Below, piece by piece: positions 36,948 through 46,321 of a DNA stretch of 64,000 bases; within the stretch, counting starts at the first letter, position 1, and each line of letters begins with the position of its first letter. The notes under the pieces were generated by a model. That model saw nothing but the letters and a program-made list of their open reading frames with translations, was not told the origin of the DNA and made no database searches. Made by a program: the position numbers and the translations under genes. Source of the DNA: Marinobacter litoralis (GTDB taxonomy: Bacteria; Pseudomonadota; Gammaproteobacteria; Pseudomonadales; Oleiphilaceae); the NCBI RefSeq assembly GCF_016427555.1, contig NZ_JAELVS010000001.1:744001-808000 (forward strand). Reading direction: 5' to 3'.

Positions 36948-38159
36948 ATGACTGCCTCCATCCGCCAGTACCTCGTGATTACCGGTAATTACTGGGCGTT
37001 TACCCTGACCGATGGCGCGCTGCGCATGCTGGTGGTGCTGCATTTTCATCAGTTGGGGTATTCGCCGCTGGCCATTGCCCTGTTGTTCATTTTTTATGAG
37101 TTTTTCGGGGTGGTAACCAATCTGGTGGGGGGCTATCTCGGTGCCCGGCTTGGCCTGAACCGCACCATGAATATCGGGCTGTTTCTACAGATTGTTGCTC
37201 TGGTGATGCTGGCGGTGCCAGCCGCCATGTTGACCGTGCCTTGGGTGATGGCGGCGCAGGCTCTGTCCGGTATTGCCAAAGATCTCAATAAAATGTCGGC
37301 CAAGAGCGGTATCAAAATGTTGGTGCCGGACGACCAGCAAGGCCAGCTGTATAAGTGGGTGGCCATTCTCACCGGCTCCAAGAACACTCTGAAAGGCGTG
37401 GGTTTCTTCCTGGGTGGTGTGCTGCTGATGTCAGCTGGCTTCACCGGAGCCGTGGTGCTGATGGCTGTGGTACTCGGGCTGGTGTGGTTGGCCAGCCTGT
37501 TTTTGCTCAAACAGGAGTTGGGTAAGAGCACAGCAAAACCCAAATTCCGCGAAATCCTGTCCAAAAGCAAAGCGATTAACGTGCTCTCGGCAGCGCGGAT
37601 GTTTTTGTTTGGCGCTCGGGATGTCTGGTTTGTGGTGGCGCTGCCGGTGTATATGGCGACCGTATTCGGCTGGGATCACTGGAAGGTGGGCGGATTTATG
37701 GCCAGCTGGATCATTGGTTACGGCTTTGTTCAGACCCTTGCGCCCCGAATAACCGGCCATACCGATGGTAAATCCGGCGCGGTGCTGTGGGCGGCCCTGC
37801 TGGCGGTGATTCCGGCGTTGATTGCCGGCGCTTTGATGGCCGGGTGGTCGGCGCAATTGGTGGTCATCGGGGGATTGTTGTTGTTCGGCGTGTTGTTTGC
37901 CATCAATTCATCCCTGCACAGCTATCTGATTGTGAGTTATGCCCGGGGCGACGGCGTTTCTTTGGATGTGGGGTTTTATTACATGTCCAACGCCGCTGGC
38001 CGATTGCTGGGCACGGTGTTGTCCGGCTGGGTGTATCAGGCTTACGGGCTGGAAGCCTGTTTGTGGATATCTTCTGCTTTGGTGGCCGTTGCGGCCCTGC
38101 TGTCGGTTTGGTTACCCGAACGAACGGCTCACCGGGCGGTGGAGCAAGGAAGTGCGTGA
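36948..38159 (+). CDS. arsJ: Organoarsenical efflux MFS transporter ArsJ
   Basis: This 403-residue major-facilitator protein has about twelve hydrophobic helices, beginning YLVITGNYWAFTLTDGALRMLVVLHFHQLG and containing KDLNKMSAKSGIK and LKGVGFFLGG, all typical of ArsJ. It exports 1-arseno-3-phosphoglycerate, which decays outside to arsenate, so the gapdh-arsJ pair acts as an arsenate efflux route. It overlaps the following glycosyltransferase gene by 8 bases. Confidence 0.93.
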   Translation: MTASIRQYLVITGNYWAFTLTDGALRMLVVLHFHQLGYSPLAIALLFIFYEFFGVVTNLVGGYLGARLGLNRTMNIGLFLQIVALVMLAVPAAMLTVPWVMAAQALSGIAKDLNKMSAKSGIKMLVPDDQQGQLYKWVAILTGSKNTLKGVGFFLGGVLLMSAGFTGAVVLMAVVLGLVWLASLFLLKQELGKSTAKPKFREILSKSKAINVLSAARMFLFGARDVWFVVALPVYMATVFGWDHWKVGGFMASWIIGYGFVQTLAPRITGHTDGKSGAVLWAALLAVIPALIAGALMAGWSAQLVVIGGLLLFGVLFAINSSLHSYLIVSYARGDGVSLDVGFYYMSNAAGRLLGTVLSGWVYQAYGLEACLWISSALVAVAALLSVWLPERTAHRAVEQGSA

Positions 38160-39309
38160 TTCCAAACCCCGCATTTTGCTCCTGTCCGCCTACGATGCCG
38201 CCAGCCACAAACGCTGGCGGGAGCAGTTGATTGAGTTGTTGCCGGATTACCACTGGCAAAGCCTGACCTTGCCGCCGCGCTTTTTTCAGTGGCGAATTCG
38301 CGGCAATGCCCTGAGCTGGCTCGACGAGCCCTGTTTGCAAGAGCACTGGGACTTGGTGGTTGCCACGTCCATGGTAGACCTTGCAACCTTGCGGGGCCTT
38401 CACCCGCGATTGGCAGGTACGCCGTGCCTGTTTTATATGCACGAGAACCAGTTCGCTTTCCCGCTCAGCCAACAACAGCAGAATCGCGTGGAACCCCAGA
38501 TGGTGAATCTGTACAGCGCGGTGGCGGCGGATCGTGTGGTGTTCAACAGTGCGTGGAATCGGGACAGTTTTTTAGCGGGTGCCCAAGCCTTGCTGAATAA
38601 ACTGCCGGATGCCGTGCCAGACGGGATTATCGAACGTATCCGGTGCAAATCCGACGTGATCCCCGTTCCGATCGAAGACCGCTTGTTTACCGACGGTTCT
38701 CGCGCCACAAATCGAGTCGATCGGCATTTGCTTTGGAACCATCGTCGGGAAGGTGGTCCAATTCTGATCGTGTGGGCTGCACGATGGGAGTATGACAAAG
38801 CTCCGGATCGGCTGTTAGCTATAATGCGAGAGCTCGAAAGGCGCGAGACCGACTATAGAGTTTGTATTCTGGGAGAGAGGTTCAGAAACGCGCCTGTGGA
38901 ATTCGAGGCCATTCGCAAAGAGTTTCATCATCGGCTCGAAAAGTTCGGCTATGCTGATACCAGAGAGGAGTACTATCAGTGGTTGCAGCGGGCCGACATT
39001 GTGTTATCGACGGCTATCCATGAGTTTCAAGGCCTAGCGGTTCTTGAGGCCGTGGCCAAGGGGTGCATCCCGATTCTGCCCGACCGACAAGTTTACCCGG
39101 AGTTATTCGGCAGACATTATGTCTATATGGATTGTGGAGAAGATATTGAGGCTGAAGCTATCGAAGCCGCAAATCTTATCGAATTGCAGGAAAGAAAACT
39201 TCAAGACGGAACCGCACGGGTGCCGTCCGTCGAAGGTTTTCGAGGAGAATTACTAAAACAAAAATACGAAGGAGTGATCGAGCGGATGACGGCCTTCTAC
39301 GATAGCTAA
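38152..39309 (+). CDS. DUF3524 glycosyltransferase, tRNA-queuosine mannosyltransferase-like
   Basis: This 385-residue GT-B glycosyltransferase has an N-terminal DUF3524-type half (RILLLSAYDAASHKRW, YMHENQFAFPL, VVFNSAWNRDSF) and a C-terminal GT4-type half (WAARWEYDKAPDRLL, STAIHEFQGLAVLEAVAKG). The animal homologue GTDC1 mannosylates queuosine in tRNA(Asp); whether the bacterial protein does so is unproven. Start is GTG 38152, with GGAG 8 bases upstream, overlapping arsJ by 8 bases. Codon usage shifts inside the gene: AGA/AGG arginine codons are absent before about 38838 and frequent after it. Co-translation with arsJ suggests it rode in with, or was captured by, the arsenic island. Confidence 0.8.
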   Translation: MRDSKPRILLLSAYDAASHKRWREQLIELLPDYHWQSLTLPPRFFQWRIRGNALSWLDEPCLQEHWDLVVATSMVDLATLRGLHPRLAGTPCLFYMHENQFAFPLSQQQQNRVEPQMVNLYSAVAADRVVFNSAWNRDSFLAGAQALLNKLPDAVPDGIIERIRCKSDVIPVPIEDRLFTDGSRATNRVDRHLLWNHRREGGPILIVWAARWEYDKAPDRLLAIMRELERRETDYRVCILGERFRNAPVEFEAIRKEFHHRLEKFGYADTREEYYQWLQRADIVLSTAIHEFQGLAVLEAVAKGCIPILPDRQVYPELFGRHYVYMDCGEDIEAEAIEAANLIELQERKLQDGTARVPSVEGFRGELLKQKYEGVIERMTAFYDS

Positions 39310-39346
39310 TCAAGCATCGTTGTGTCTCAGCTCGCCAAGAGAACAC

Positions 39347-42229
39347 TCATTTAAAAATCGCACCGTGATATAGAAAAGCTCTCTTTATATGATCCCTAAT
39401 TTGTTGATCGTCCCAAGGTTTCGTCAAGAATTTGTAGATCGCCCCTTCATTAATTGCGTCTGTGACAGATCTTAAATCGGTATAGCCGGAAAGCACGATG
39501 CGCACTGTATTGGGGTAGATGTCTTTCACTTGACTCAGGAACTCCGTTCCGGACATTTCTGGCATTCGCTGGTCTGAGACAATAACCTGAACGTTGTTGG
39601 CGGCAAGCATTTCGAAGGCTTCTTGAACACTGGTGGTAGACAGAATTCGATAGCCGTCCCTGCGGAGTATCCGGGTCATTGCCCTCAAAATGTTGGCCTC
39701 GTCATCCAAGAGGAGTAGCGTAGGTTTATCAGATTCGTCATTCTCGCCCTGAAAACTTCTGTTCTGGCGTGCAAGGAAAGCGGAGAGTTCTTCGAACGGC
39801 ATGGGCCGTGCAAACAGGTAGCCTTGCAACAGGTCGCAACTGTGTTTGCGCAAAAAGGCCGCGTGGGCTTCCGTCTCGACGCCCTCGGCGACCACCTCAA
39901 GGGACAGGCTGCGCGCCATTATCAATATACCCTGCGTGATAGCGGCATCGTTTCGGTTACTGATCACTTCTTTTACAAAAGACCGGTCAATTTTGATTTT
40001 GGTTGCGGGCAAAACTTTCAGATAACTCAGACTCGAAAACCCGGTGCCAAAATCGTCAATGGCGATACCCAGACCCATCTTGCGAAGTTGATGAAGGCGT
40101 TCAACGACCTGATCTGTGTCGCGAAGCACAGCCGACTCCACAATCTCGAGCTCTAACAACATCGGCGAAAGGCCTGTTTGCTGGAGGATCTGTTTCACCA
40201 TCTCTACAAATCCTGGCTGCCGCAGCTGGAGCGGAGAAACGTTAACCGATATTTTGTGCTCTCGGTATCCCATACCCTGAAGACGCACGGCATCTTTGCA
40301 CGCCTGCCGAAGAACCCACTCACCCAGCCTGATTATTTGTCCGGTGTCTTCCGCCAATGGCATAAATTGGATCGGCGGCATCAGACCTCTTGCGGAATGG
40401 CGCCAGCGTATCAGTGCCTCTGATCCACGGATATTCCCTGTGCGCCCATCAATAATCGGCTGATAGAACAGCTCCAGCCCATTACCCGCGTGATCAAGAG
40501 ACTTTTGCAATTCGTTGCGGAGCTCAACCCGTTCATTTGCCTCTTCGTTAAGATCAGATGCGTACCAGTGATAGGTATTTCGCCCTGCCTGTTTTGCACG
40601 ATACATTGCAAGGTCTGCCTGTTGCACCAGCGACATCGGGTCATGAATCTCACCATCATCCAGTGCAATACCAACACTGGCCGTTAGATGAAGTTGATGC
40701 GACTCAATCTCGTAGGGTTCGGCAATAGCGCTGAGCAACTCCTCAACGACACCGATCACATCATTACCGTGGGCCAGATCCGGCAAAACGACAATAAACT
40801 CGTCACCGCTGCTGCGCGCGACGGTATCACCACTGCGAACCCCAGCCTCTATTCGAGTAGCGACCTGCATCAACAGTTGGTCACCTACCTGGTGGCCAAG
40901 GGAGTCGTTGATTGGCTTAAACCCATCCAGATCAAAAAAGAGTACACCAACCTTGCGGCCATATCGGGCCGCCACCTGACAGGCCTGAGTCAACCGGTCC
41001 TGGAGCAAAGTACGATTGGGCAGGCCGGTGAGCACGTCGTGGCTGGCATTGTAGGCAAGTTTGCTTTCGGCTGTTTTTTGCTGTGAGATGTCGTTCTGGA
41101 TACCGACAAAATGTGTCAGGGTACCGTCGCTATCGCAAATGGGAGCTATGTATAGGTCATTCCAGAAAGGGGTGCCGTCTTTGCGATAATTTCGCAGAAC
41201 TTCAGAAACGGGTTGTGTTGCACGCAACGCCTCACGTATGTTGATCAGCGCATCAGCATTAACCTGATCACTTCCCACGTTGTTGCTCTGCTGGAGAAAC
41301 CGGCAGTTGCGCCCGATACTCTCCTCGGACCGATAACCCGTAATACGCTCAAAGGCCGTATTTACAAATACGAGTGGCATGTCTGGCTGACGAGCGTCCG
41401 CGATCAAAATGCCATTAAAACTGGACTCGATGGCCTGTTTCATCAAGCGTAACTCGCGGCTTTTTTCAACCCGGTCGGTAACGTCCACCACCATGATCAG
41501 CTCAAGTTCACGACTACCCACTACAACCGGTTGGCGCTGCACCTCCACATAAAGCTCAGCACCCTCTCGACAGCGGTGAACCTCCAGCGAACCAGATGTC
41601 GAAGTAAGAAGCCCCTCCACGCGGGTCAACGAACTGGCATATGTTTCCTGATCCGCGATGAGTTGATCTAAGCGGGGAGGTGGCGCTTTTACATCCGAGA
41701 TACCGTAGAGATTTCGTGCCGCTTCGTTCAGGGATACCAGCTCTCCCGATTCTGGTTCAACTAGCATCATGGCGGCCGGATTATGATCAAACATCACCCG
41801 GTGGCGGGCCTCGCTCTGTTCCAGCTTGGCGGTCGCCACAGATCGGTAAATGGCATAGCGGATACTTCTCATCATGGAAGCGGCATCGACCATTCCCTTA
41901 ACCAGGTAATCTGCAGCGCCGATTTCTACCGCACGGGCGTCAAGGTCCGAGTCGCCTTGGCCGGTGAGCAGAATCATCGGTGTATTGATCGCTTCATTTC
42001 GGGCCTGCCGAATCAACTCGACACCCAACTCGGGGCCAAGGCGATAATCGACGAGGGCGATATCATGGCGATGCTCCCGCAGAGCCTCCAACCCCTCTGG
42101 TGCGTTATCAACCCAGTCAAGCTCTACGGGCAAAGTGCTGCCTTCCTCTAATAAATCGCGCGTGATCAGAACGTCGTCTTCATCGTCCTCGATCAGAAGA
42201 ATGCGTAGGCTGCTTGGAGTGTCGGTCAT
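39347..42229 (-). CDS. Receiver-PAS-LOV-GGDEF-EAL-receiver c-di-GMP signalling protein
   Basis: This 960-residue cytoplasmic protein has a receiver (Asp61), a PAS domain (about 135-255), a LOV-type PAS (about 262-385) with the flavin-binding GRNCRFLQ motif (Cys309) and NYRKDGTPFWNDL, a GGDEF domain whose site reads SGDEF (474-478), an EAL domain with EALIR (604-608), IDDFGTGFSSL and EGVET, and a C-terminal receiver (VSDQRMPEMSG). The EAL residues look intact, so it is predicted to be a c-di-GMP phosphodiesterase, with an altered cyclase site that may be regulatory. The LOV cysteine implies blue-light control. It is the last gene of the nine-gene operon and begins 1 base after the preceding receiver gene. 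Overall plan resembles FimX. Confidence 0.88.
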   Translation of the reverse strand: MTDTPSSLRILLIEDDEDDVLITRDLLEEGSTLPVELDWVDNAPEGLEALREHRHDIALVDYRLGPELGVELIRQARNEAINTPMILLTGQGDSDLDARAVEIGAADYLVKGMVDAASMMRSIRYAIYRSVATAKLEQSEARHRVMFDHNPAAMMLVEPESGELVSLNEAARNLYGISDVKAPPPRLDQLIADQETYASSLTRVEGLLTSTSGSLEVHRCREGAELYVEVQRQPVVVGSRELELIMVVDVTDRVEKSRELRLMKQAIESSFNGILIADARQPDMPLVFVNTAFERITGYRSEESIGRNCRFLQQSNNVGSDQVNADALINIREALRATQPVSEVLRNYRKDGTPFWNDLYIAPICDSDGTLTHFVGIQNDISQQKTAESKLAYNASHDVLTGLPNRTLLQDRLTQACQVAARYGRKVGVLFFDLDGFKPINDSLGHQVGDQLLMQVATRIEAGVRSGDTVARSSGDEFIVVLPDLAHGNDVIGVVEELLSAIAEPYEIESHQLHLTASVGIALDDGEIHDPMSLVQQADLAMYRAKQAGRNTYHWYASDLNEEANERVELRNELQKSLDHAGNGLELFYQPIIDGRTGNIRGSEALIRWRHSARGLMPPIQFMPLAEDTGQIIRLGEWVLRQACKDAVRLQGMGYREHKISVNVSPLQLRQPGFVEMVKQILQQTGLSPMLLELEIVESAVLRDTDQVVERLHQLRKMGLGIAIDDFGTGFSSLSYLKVLPATKIKIDRSFVKEVISNRNDAAITQGILIMARSLSLEVVAEGVETEAHAAFLRKHSCDLLQGYLFARPMPFEELSAFLARQNRSFQGENDESDKPTLLLLDDEANILRAMTRILRRDGYRILSTTSVQEAFEMLAANNVQVIVSDQRMPEMSGTEFLSQVKDIYPNTVRIVLSGYTDLRSVTDAINEGAIYKFLTKPWDDQQIRDHIKRAFLYHGAIFK

Positions 42230-42230
42230 A

Positions 42231-42668
42231 TTATTTCTTCGTCCCCGGCAATTCAGTGGTTTCAGTCCAGTAATCCTTCAATGAGCGGGCAACTTGAAGC
42301 AACTCGCTGTATCTGGCCGGTTTGACGATGTAGGAACTGGCCCCTAGCTCGAAACACTTAACAATGTCTTGTTCGCTGGACGAGGTGGTCAGGATGATCA
42401 CCGGAATGTGGCAAATCGCCGGGTCGGCCTTGAGATCGCGAATCACATCACGCCCGTTCGTACCTGGCATGTTCAGATCGAGTATGATCAGCTGCGGCAG
42501 CATCTGGGCGTGGGCAGCCTCTTTCAAGGCAGCCAACAGCGCATCGCCCTTATCAAACAGCGTGAGGAGCAAGGAGTCACCGCTCTCCTCGAAGGCATCC
42601 TGTATCAGCAGGAGGTCGTCAGGGTCGTCGTCAGCGATAAAGATTCGAACTTCAGATGGATGCTTCAC
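42231..42668 (-). CDS. Rcp1-like single-domain response regulator
   Basis: This 145-residue receiver has ADDDPDD at the acidic pocket, Asp64 in IILDLNMPGTNG, TTSSSEQD and Lys in IVKPARY. The insertion-bearing pattern resembles Rcp1/CheY-like partners of phytochrome-type kinases. It overlaps the end of the multi-PAS kinase gene by 4 bases, which makes that kinase its most likely partner, and precedes the LOV-EAL gene by 1 base. Confidence 0.9.
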   Translation of the reverse strand: MKHPSEVRIFIADDDPDDLLLIQDAFEESGDSLLLTLFDKGDALLAALKEAAHAQMLPQLIILDLNMPGTNGRDVIRDLKADPAICHIPVIILTTSSSEQDIVKCFELGASSYIVKPARYSELLQVARSLKDYWTETTELPGTKK

Positions 42669-45600
42669 TGTGATGGCATTCTCCCGCCAGATGTGGCAAT
42701 TGGTGTTTGCTGCCTCGGAAAATGGACACGAAAGATCGCTCCGCTTCCGGGCTTACCCTCAGCCTCAATACATCCCCCGTGGCGTTCAATAATTTTACGG
42801 ACAATTGCCAGCCCTATTCCGGTGCCTGGGTAATCGCTTCTGCTATGTAAACGCTGGAATGGCTGAAACACCCTGCCAGCGTATTTGGGGTCGAAACCAG
42901 CGCCGTTGTCTTCGACAACCAGCACCCACGCTTGGTCAGACGCCATTTCCGCATAAACTCGAACAATCGGCTGCGCATCAGGGCGCCGGAACTTGATCGC
43001 ATTGCTTAGCAGATTTTGGAAAACCTGCCTGAGCTGGGATGGGTCCCCCATCATTTCCGGCAAGTCCGACACGTCAATACGGGCGTTACTTTCTGCAATG
43101 GCAGTTTCGAGATCGCCAAGGACTTCGTCAAGTATGCGATTGAGGTGACATTGTTGAAAAGGTTGCCCGCGGGTAGATATCCGAGAAAAAGAGAGCAGGT
43201 CTTTGATCAGAGTTTGCATTCGGTTGGCTGCACTTTCCATGCGCCGGAGATAATCCTGTTCTCGTTCGTCAAAGTTCTTGGAATTGCGCAGCAGTCGGTC
43301 ACCGAATGCCTGTATCTTCCGCAGGGGTTCTTGCAGGTCGTGGGAAGCGACAAATGCAAAGTCTTGTAGTTCCCGGTTGCTTCGTTTCAGTTCTGCCATG
43401 CTGGCATCCCGCTCTTTTTCCGCCTGTTTACGCTCGTTAACACTACGGAAATAGATCGCCAACCCCTCTTCTGAAGGATAAACGTTGACTTCGAGCCAAA
43501 GATTCCTCGGCTCGAAGTAAGCCTCGAACGAAGCGGTTTCACCCGTTTCCATCGCCGCACGGAATTGCCGATGAAACTCAGAGTCGACTAGCTGCGGGTA
43601 GACCTTCAATGCACTTTTACCGATAGCCCGATGCCGTGGAACCGCTACCAACTGCTCGGCCTTTTTGTTAGCGAACGTGATTAGCCAATCTTTATCCAGA
43701 GTGAAAAAACCGTCGGTAATACTCTCGAAAATGGTTGCCTGGCGTTCGGCTAGTTTGCGGATCTGTTCCGTCGATTCTTTGCTTTCGGTAATGTCCTGAA
43801 AAGCTCCCTGGAGCGCGACAATCTCATCAGCCGCGCTCCTGACTGCTTGCCCCATTGCTCTGACCCAGCGCAATCGCCCCTTGGCGGTGACAATCTGAGC
43901 CTCAAGGTCAAACGGCAATCCCAGTTCGATGGCTCGCTGGATTGCCTCCTCGATTTTTGGTCGGTATTCGCTGGTGTAATAGGAAAGAGCCTTATCCAAC
44001 TCTGGCGCTTCTCCACGGGGCAAATCATGAATGTCGCAGACGGCATTGGTCCAGATCGTCTGCCGGGAGTCTAAATTGAGCACCCACCCTCCTAGCCGCC
44101 CCAGTTTCTCGGCCATGCTGAGTAGATGATCCTTTTCCCTCAGTGCCTTCTGGATCGCCTTTTCACGAGTAATATCACGAGCCGAGCAGTGAATGCGATG
44201 GTTTTCCAGGGCAGCATTGAGACGCAGCCAACACAGATCGCCGTGTCTGTGGAATACCTGAATCTCCAACTCGTAAATCGGTTTTCCGCGCCACAGTTCG
44301 TCCATAGCGTTGGTGATCACATGGCGGTAGCCTGGGTGTATAAGGTCAAAATACGACCGACCGATGAGTTCTTCGCGGGAGTAGCCAAGCGCAGCCAGAA
44401 AGGCGCGGTTAACCTCGATAAACCGGTCCTGTGAGACAATACAGAACATCTCAGGCGTCAGTGAGAAGAAGGCCTCACGCTGCTTGGCAAGCTCTTCAGC
44501 TTTCAACTCGACTGTGACGTCACGACCTACACAAAAAAACGCGCCATCGTCCGACGATAGCCGTGCTTTCCAGTCGAGGGTGATAAGCTGGCCACCCCGG
44601 TGCCAGTAGCGATTACGCAGCTGGGAAACACCTCGGGAATCACCCTTCTGTAACTTCGATAAAAACCGCAAGGTTTTGTCCCAGTCCGCTTCATGGATAA
44701 ATGTCTGGATAGGGCGGTTTTCCATCTCCTCCGGGGGAATACCCAGGATTCGGGTGCTGGCAGGGCTGACGAATCTAAAATTGCCTTCGCGATCGATACT
44801 GCATAACAGATCACTGGTGGAATCGATGATTCGCTGATTGCTTATCCGCAGTTCTTTCTCAAGCTCAAGGTGGTTTTCGAGTTCATGGTTGCTTTGCGCA
44901 AGCAACTTGTTTCGACTGGTCGCGATAGCACCGAACAGGTGGCTGACCATCAAAAGTGCGGTCATCACCAGCCCTCCAAACAGAATAAGCGTCGAAATCA
45001 GGTATTGGGCCAGGTAGCTCTCATGACGTGGGCGGGAGACCGTAAGAGTCCAGGCATCGTGAGGAAAGTCGATGTGTTTCCGTAACAAAATCTTTTGCTG
45101 CTCAGAAGAAATGTTGCCGCTATCAAAAAGTGTCCGCTCACCGCTAGACAGCCTCAGGTTAAAATCACCGGTCTCGCGATTCGAAAGCCGTTCCAGTGTT
45201 CGCTCTAGGTCGGCCAGGACCAGCAAGGACCAGTGCCGCTTATCGCTGAGCCTGATCGGCGCCGAGAAAAAGGCCCACGCCTGATCATCCGGGCCCCGAA
45301 AAATCCCGCTGGAATGCACCTCAGGCTTTCCGTGCTTGTGAGGGTGGTTATACCAATCACGAAATGCCGGAGTATCAAAGACATCACCAAGCCAGAAGCG
45401 AACGTTGAATTCCCGTGTTTCCAGGCGCTGTATCCCCATTCGGTGGTCCAGTATGGCAACCATCTCCAAGAAAGGGAGATCGCGAAAATAACTCGCTGTC
45501 TCTTGGCGCCACAAAGCCGCTGGGATACCGGCACCTTGATTTTCGAGGCGCTCTGCCATTCGGATTACACTGCTTAACTCATCTTCATAAAAATGCTCAA

Positions 45601-46321
45601 TGGATTTAATTGTGCCATCAGCAATCAGGTTCGCTTGCCGGTCTAGTTCTTGAAGCTGTCGACTCAGGGAGACTTCCCAAATAACCAATGTAATGCCAAT
45701 TCCAATGGCGCCAACCCAGAACACTGGCCGGAATAGTGAAGTAGGGCGAGTTCGATACATAGCCGGCAAAAACGGCACCAGGGCTCCAAACACCACGACG
45801 AGCATGGCCGTGGCAGCCTCAAGATTGGGCGTGATTGTCAACCCGGCCCAGAACGGCATAACCTCTCGCGGAACGATCAAATGAATTGCACCGCTAGTCA
45901 CCACAACGAAGGTCAACACTGCAATTAAGGGGCGAGGCGGATGATCTTTCATTCCCAGAAGTGCTCCGAGACAACCGATAATAACCAGCGCGGGTAGGGC
46001 GGGGAGGGTAGACACAGAAGGTAAAGAAAGGCCGGCCCAACCTTCGGGAATAATGGTAACCAGAAGAAGCAATCCGGACAGTATCATGACGAACACGGTG
46101 CAGAGTTGTACCCACCGCTTTGCTGCAAAAGCGAATGTAAGAACCTCAGCCCCCATGGCCATGGTTACTGGGCCACCAAGCTCAACTAGCCCGGGAAGAC
46201 CGTTGGATGCAATGCGTACGAATAGCTTTGCAGTGACTAGAGCCCCGAGTCCGAACAGGCTCAATCCGAGCGCCAGAAGAAGACACCACGCTAGCGCCTG
46301 TCGATTACGGAGGTCAGTCAT
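42665..46321 (-). CDS. Large membrane multi-PAS sensor histidine kinase
   Basis: This 1218-residue kinase begins with about eight hydrophobic segments (1-235) resembling a MASE-type sensor, followed by an extracytoplasmic CHASE-like region (about 240-440) and a further helix (about 445-470). Four PAS domains with PAC-like ends follow, then a phytochrome-type dimerisation domain with His near 994 (FAFVASHDLQEPLRKI), and a HATPase with NLLSNAIKF and GTGIGLAI. The frame opens at 46345, but ATG 46321 has AGGA 5 bases upstream and overlaps the preceding gene by 8 bases. The ligand is unknown. Likely partner: the receiver encoded next. Confidence 0.87.
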   Translation of the reverse strand: MTDLRNRQALAWCLLLALGLSLFGLGALVTAKLFVRIASNGLPGLVELGGPVTMAMGAEVLTFAFAAKRWVQLCTVFVMILSGLLLLVTIIPEGWAGLSLPSVSTLPALPALVIIGCLGALLGMKDHPPRPLIAVLTFVVVTSGAIHLIVPREVMPFWAGLTITPNLEAATAMLVVVFGALVPFLPAMYRTRPTSLFRPVFWVGAIGIGITLVIWEVSLSRQLQELDRQANLIADGTIKSIEHFYEDELSSVIRMAERLENQGAGIPAALWRQETASYFRDLPFLEMVAILDHRMGIQRLETREFNVRFWLGDVFDTPAFRDWYNHPHKHGKPEVHSSGIFRGPDDQAWAFFSAPIRLSDKRHWSLLVLADLERTLERLSNRETGDFNLRLSSGERTLFDSGNISSEQQKILLRKHIDFPHDAWTLTVSRPRHESYLAQYLISTLILFGGLVMTALLMVSHLFGAIATSRNKLLAQSNHELENHLELEKELRISNQRIIDSTSDLLCSIDREGNFRFVSPASTRILGIPPEEMENRPIQTFIHEADWDKTLRFLSKLQKGDSRGVSQLRNRYWHRGGQLITLDWKARLSSDDGAFFCVGRDVTVELKAEELAKQREAFFSLTPEMFCIVSQDRFIEVNRAFLAALGYSREELIGRSYFDLIHPGYRHVITNAMDELWRGKPIYELEIQVFHRHGDLCWLRLNAALENHRIHCSARDITREKAIQKALREKDHLLSMAEKLGRLGGWVLNLDSRQTIWTNAVCDIHDLPRGEAPELDKALSYYTSEYRPKIEEAIQRAIELGLPFDLEAQIVTAKGRLRWVRAMGQAVRSAADEIVALQGAFQDITESKESTEQIRKLAERQATIFESITDGFFTLDKDWLITFANKKAEQLVAVPRHRAIGKSALKVYPQLVDSEFHRQFRAAMETGETASFEAYFEPRNLWLEVNVYPSEEGLAIYFRSVNERKQAEKERDASMAELKRSNRELQDFAFVASHDLQEPLRKIQAFGDRLLRNSKNFDEREQDYLRRMESAANRMQTLIKDLLSFSRISTRGQPFQQCHLNRILDEVLGDLETAIAESNARIDVSDLPEMMGDPSQLRQVFQNLLSNAIKFRRPDAQPIVRVYAEMASDQAWVLVVEDNGAGFDPKYAGRVFQPFQRLHSRSDYPGTGIGLAIVRKIIERHGGCIEAEGKPGSGAIFRVHFPRQQTPIATSGGRMPSQ

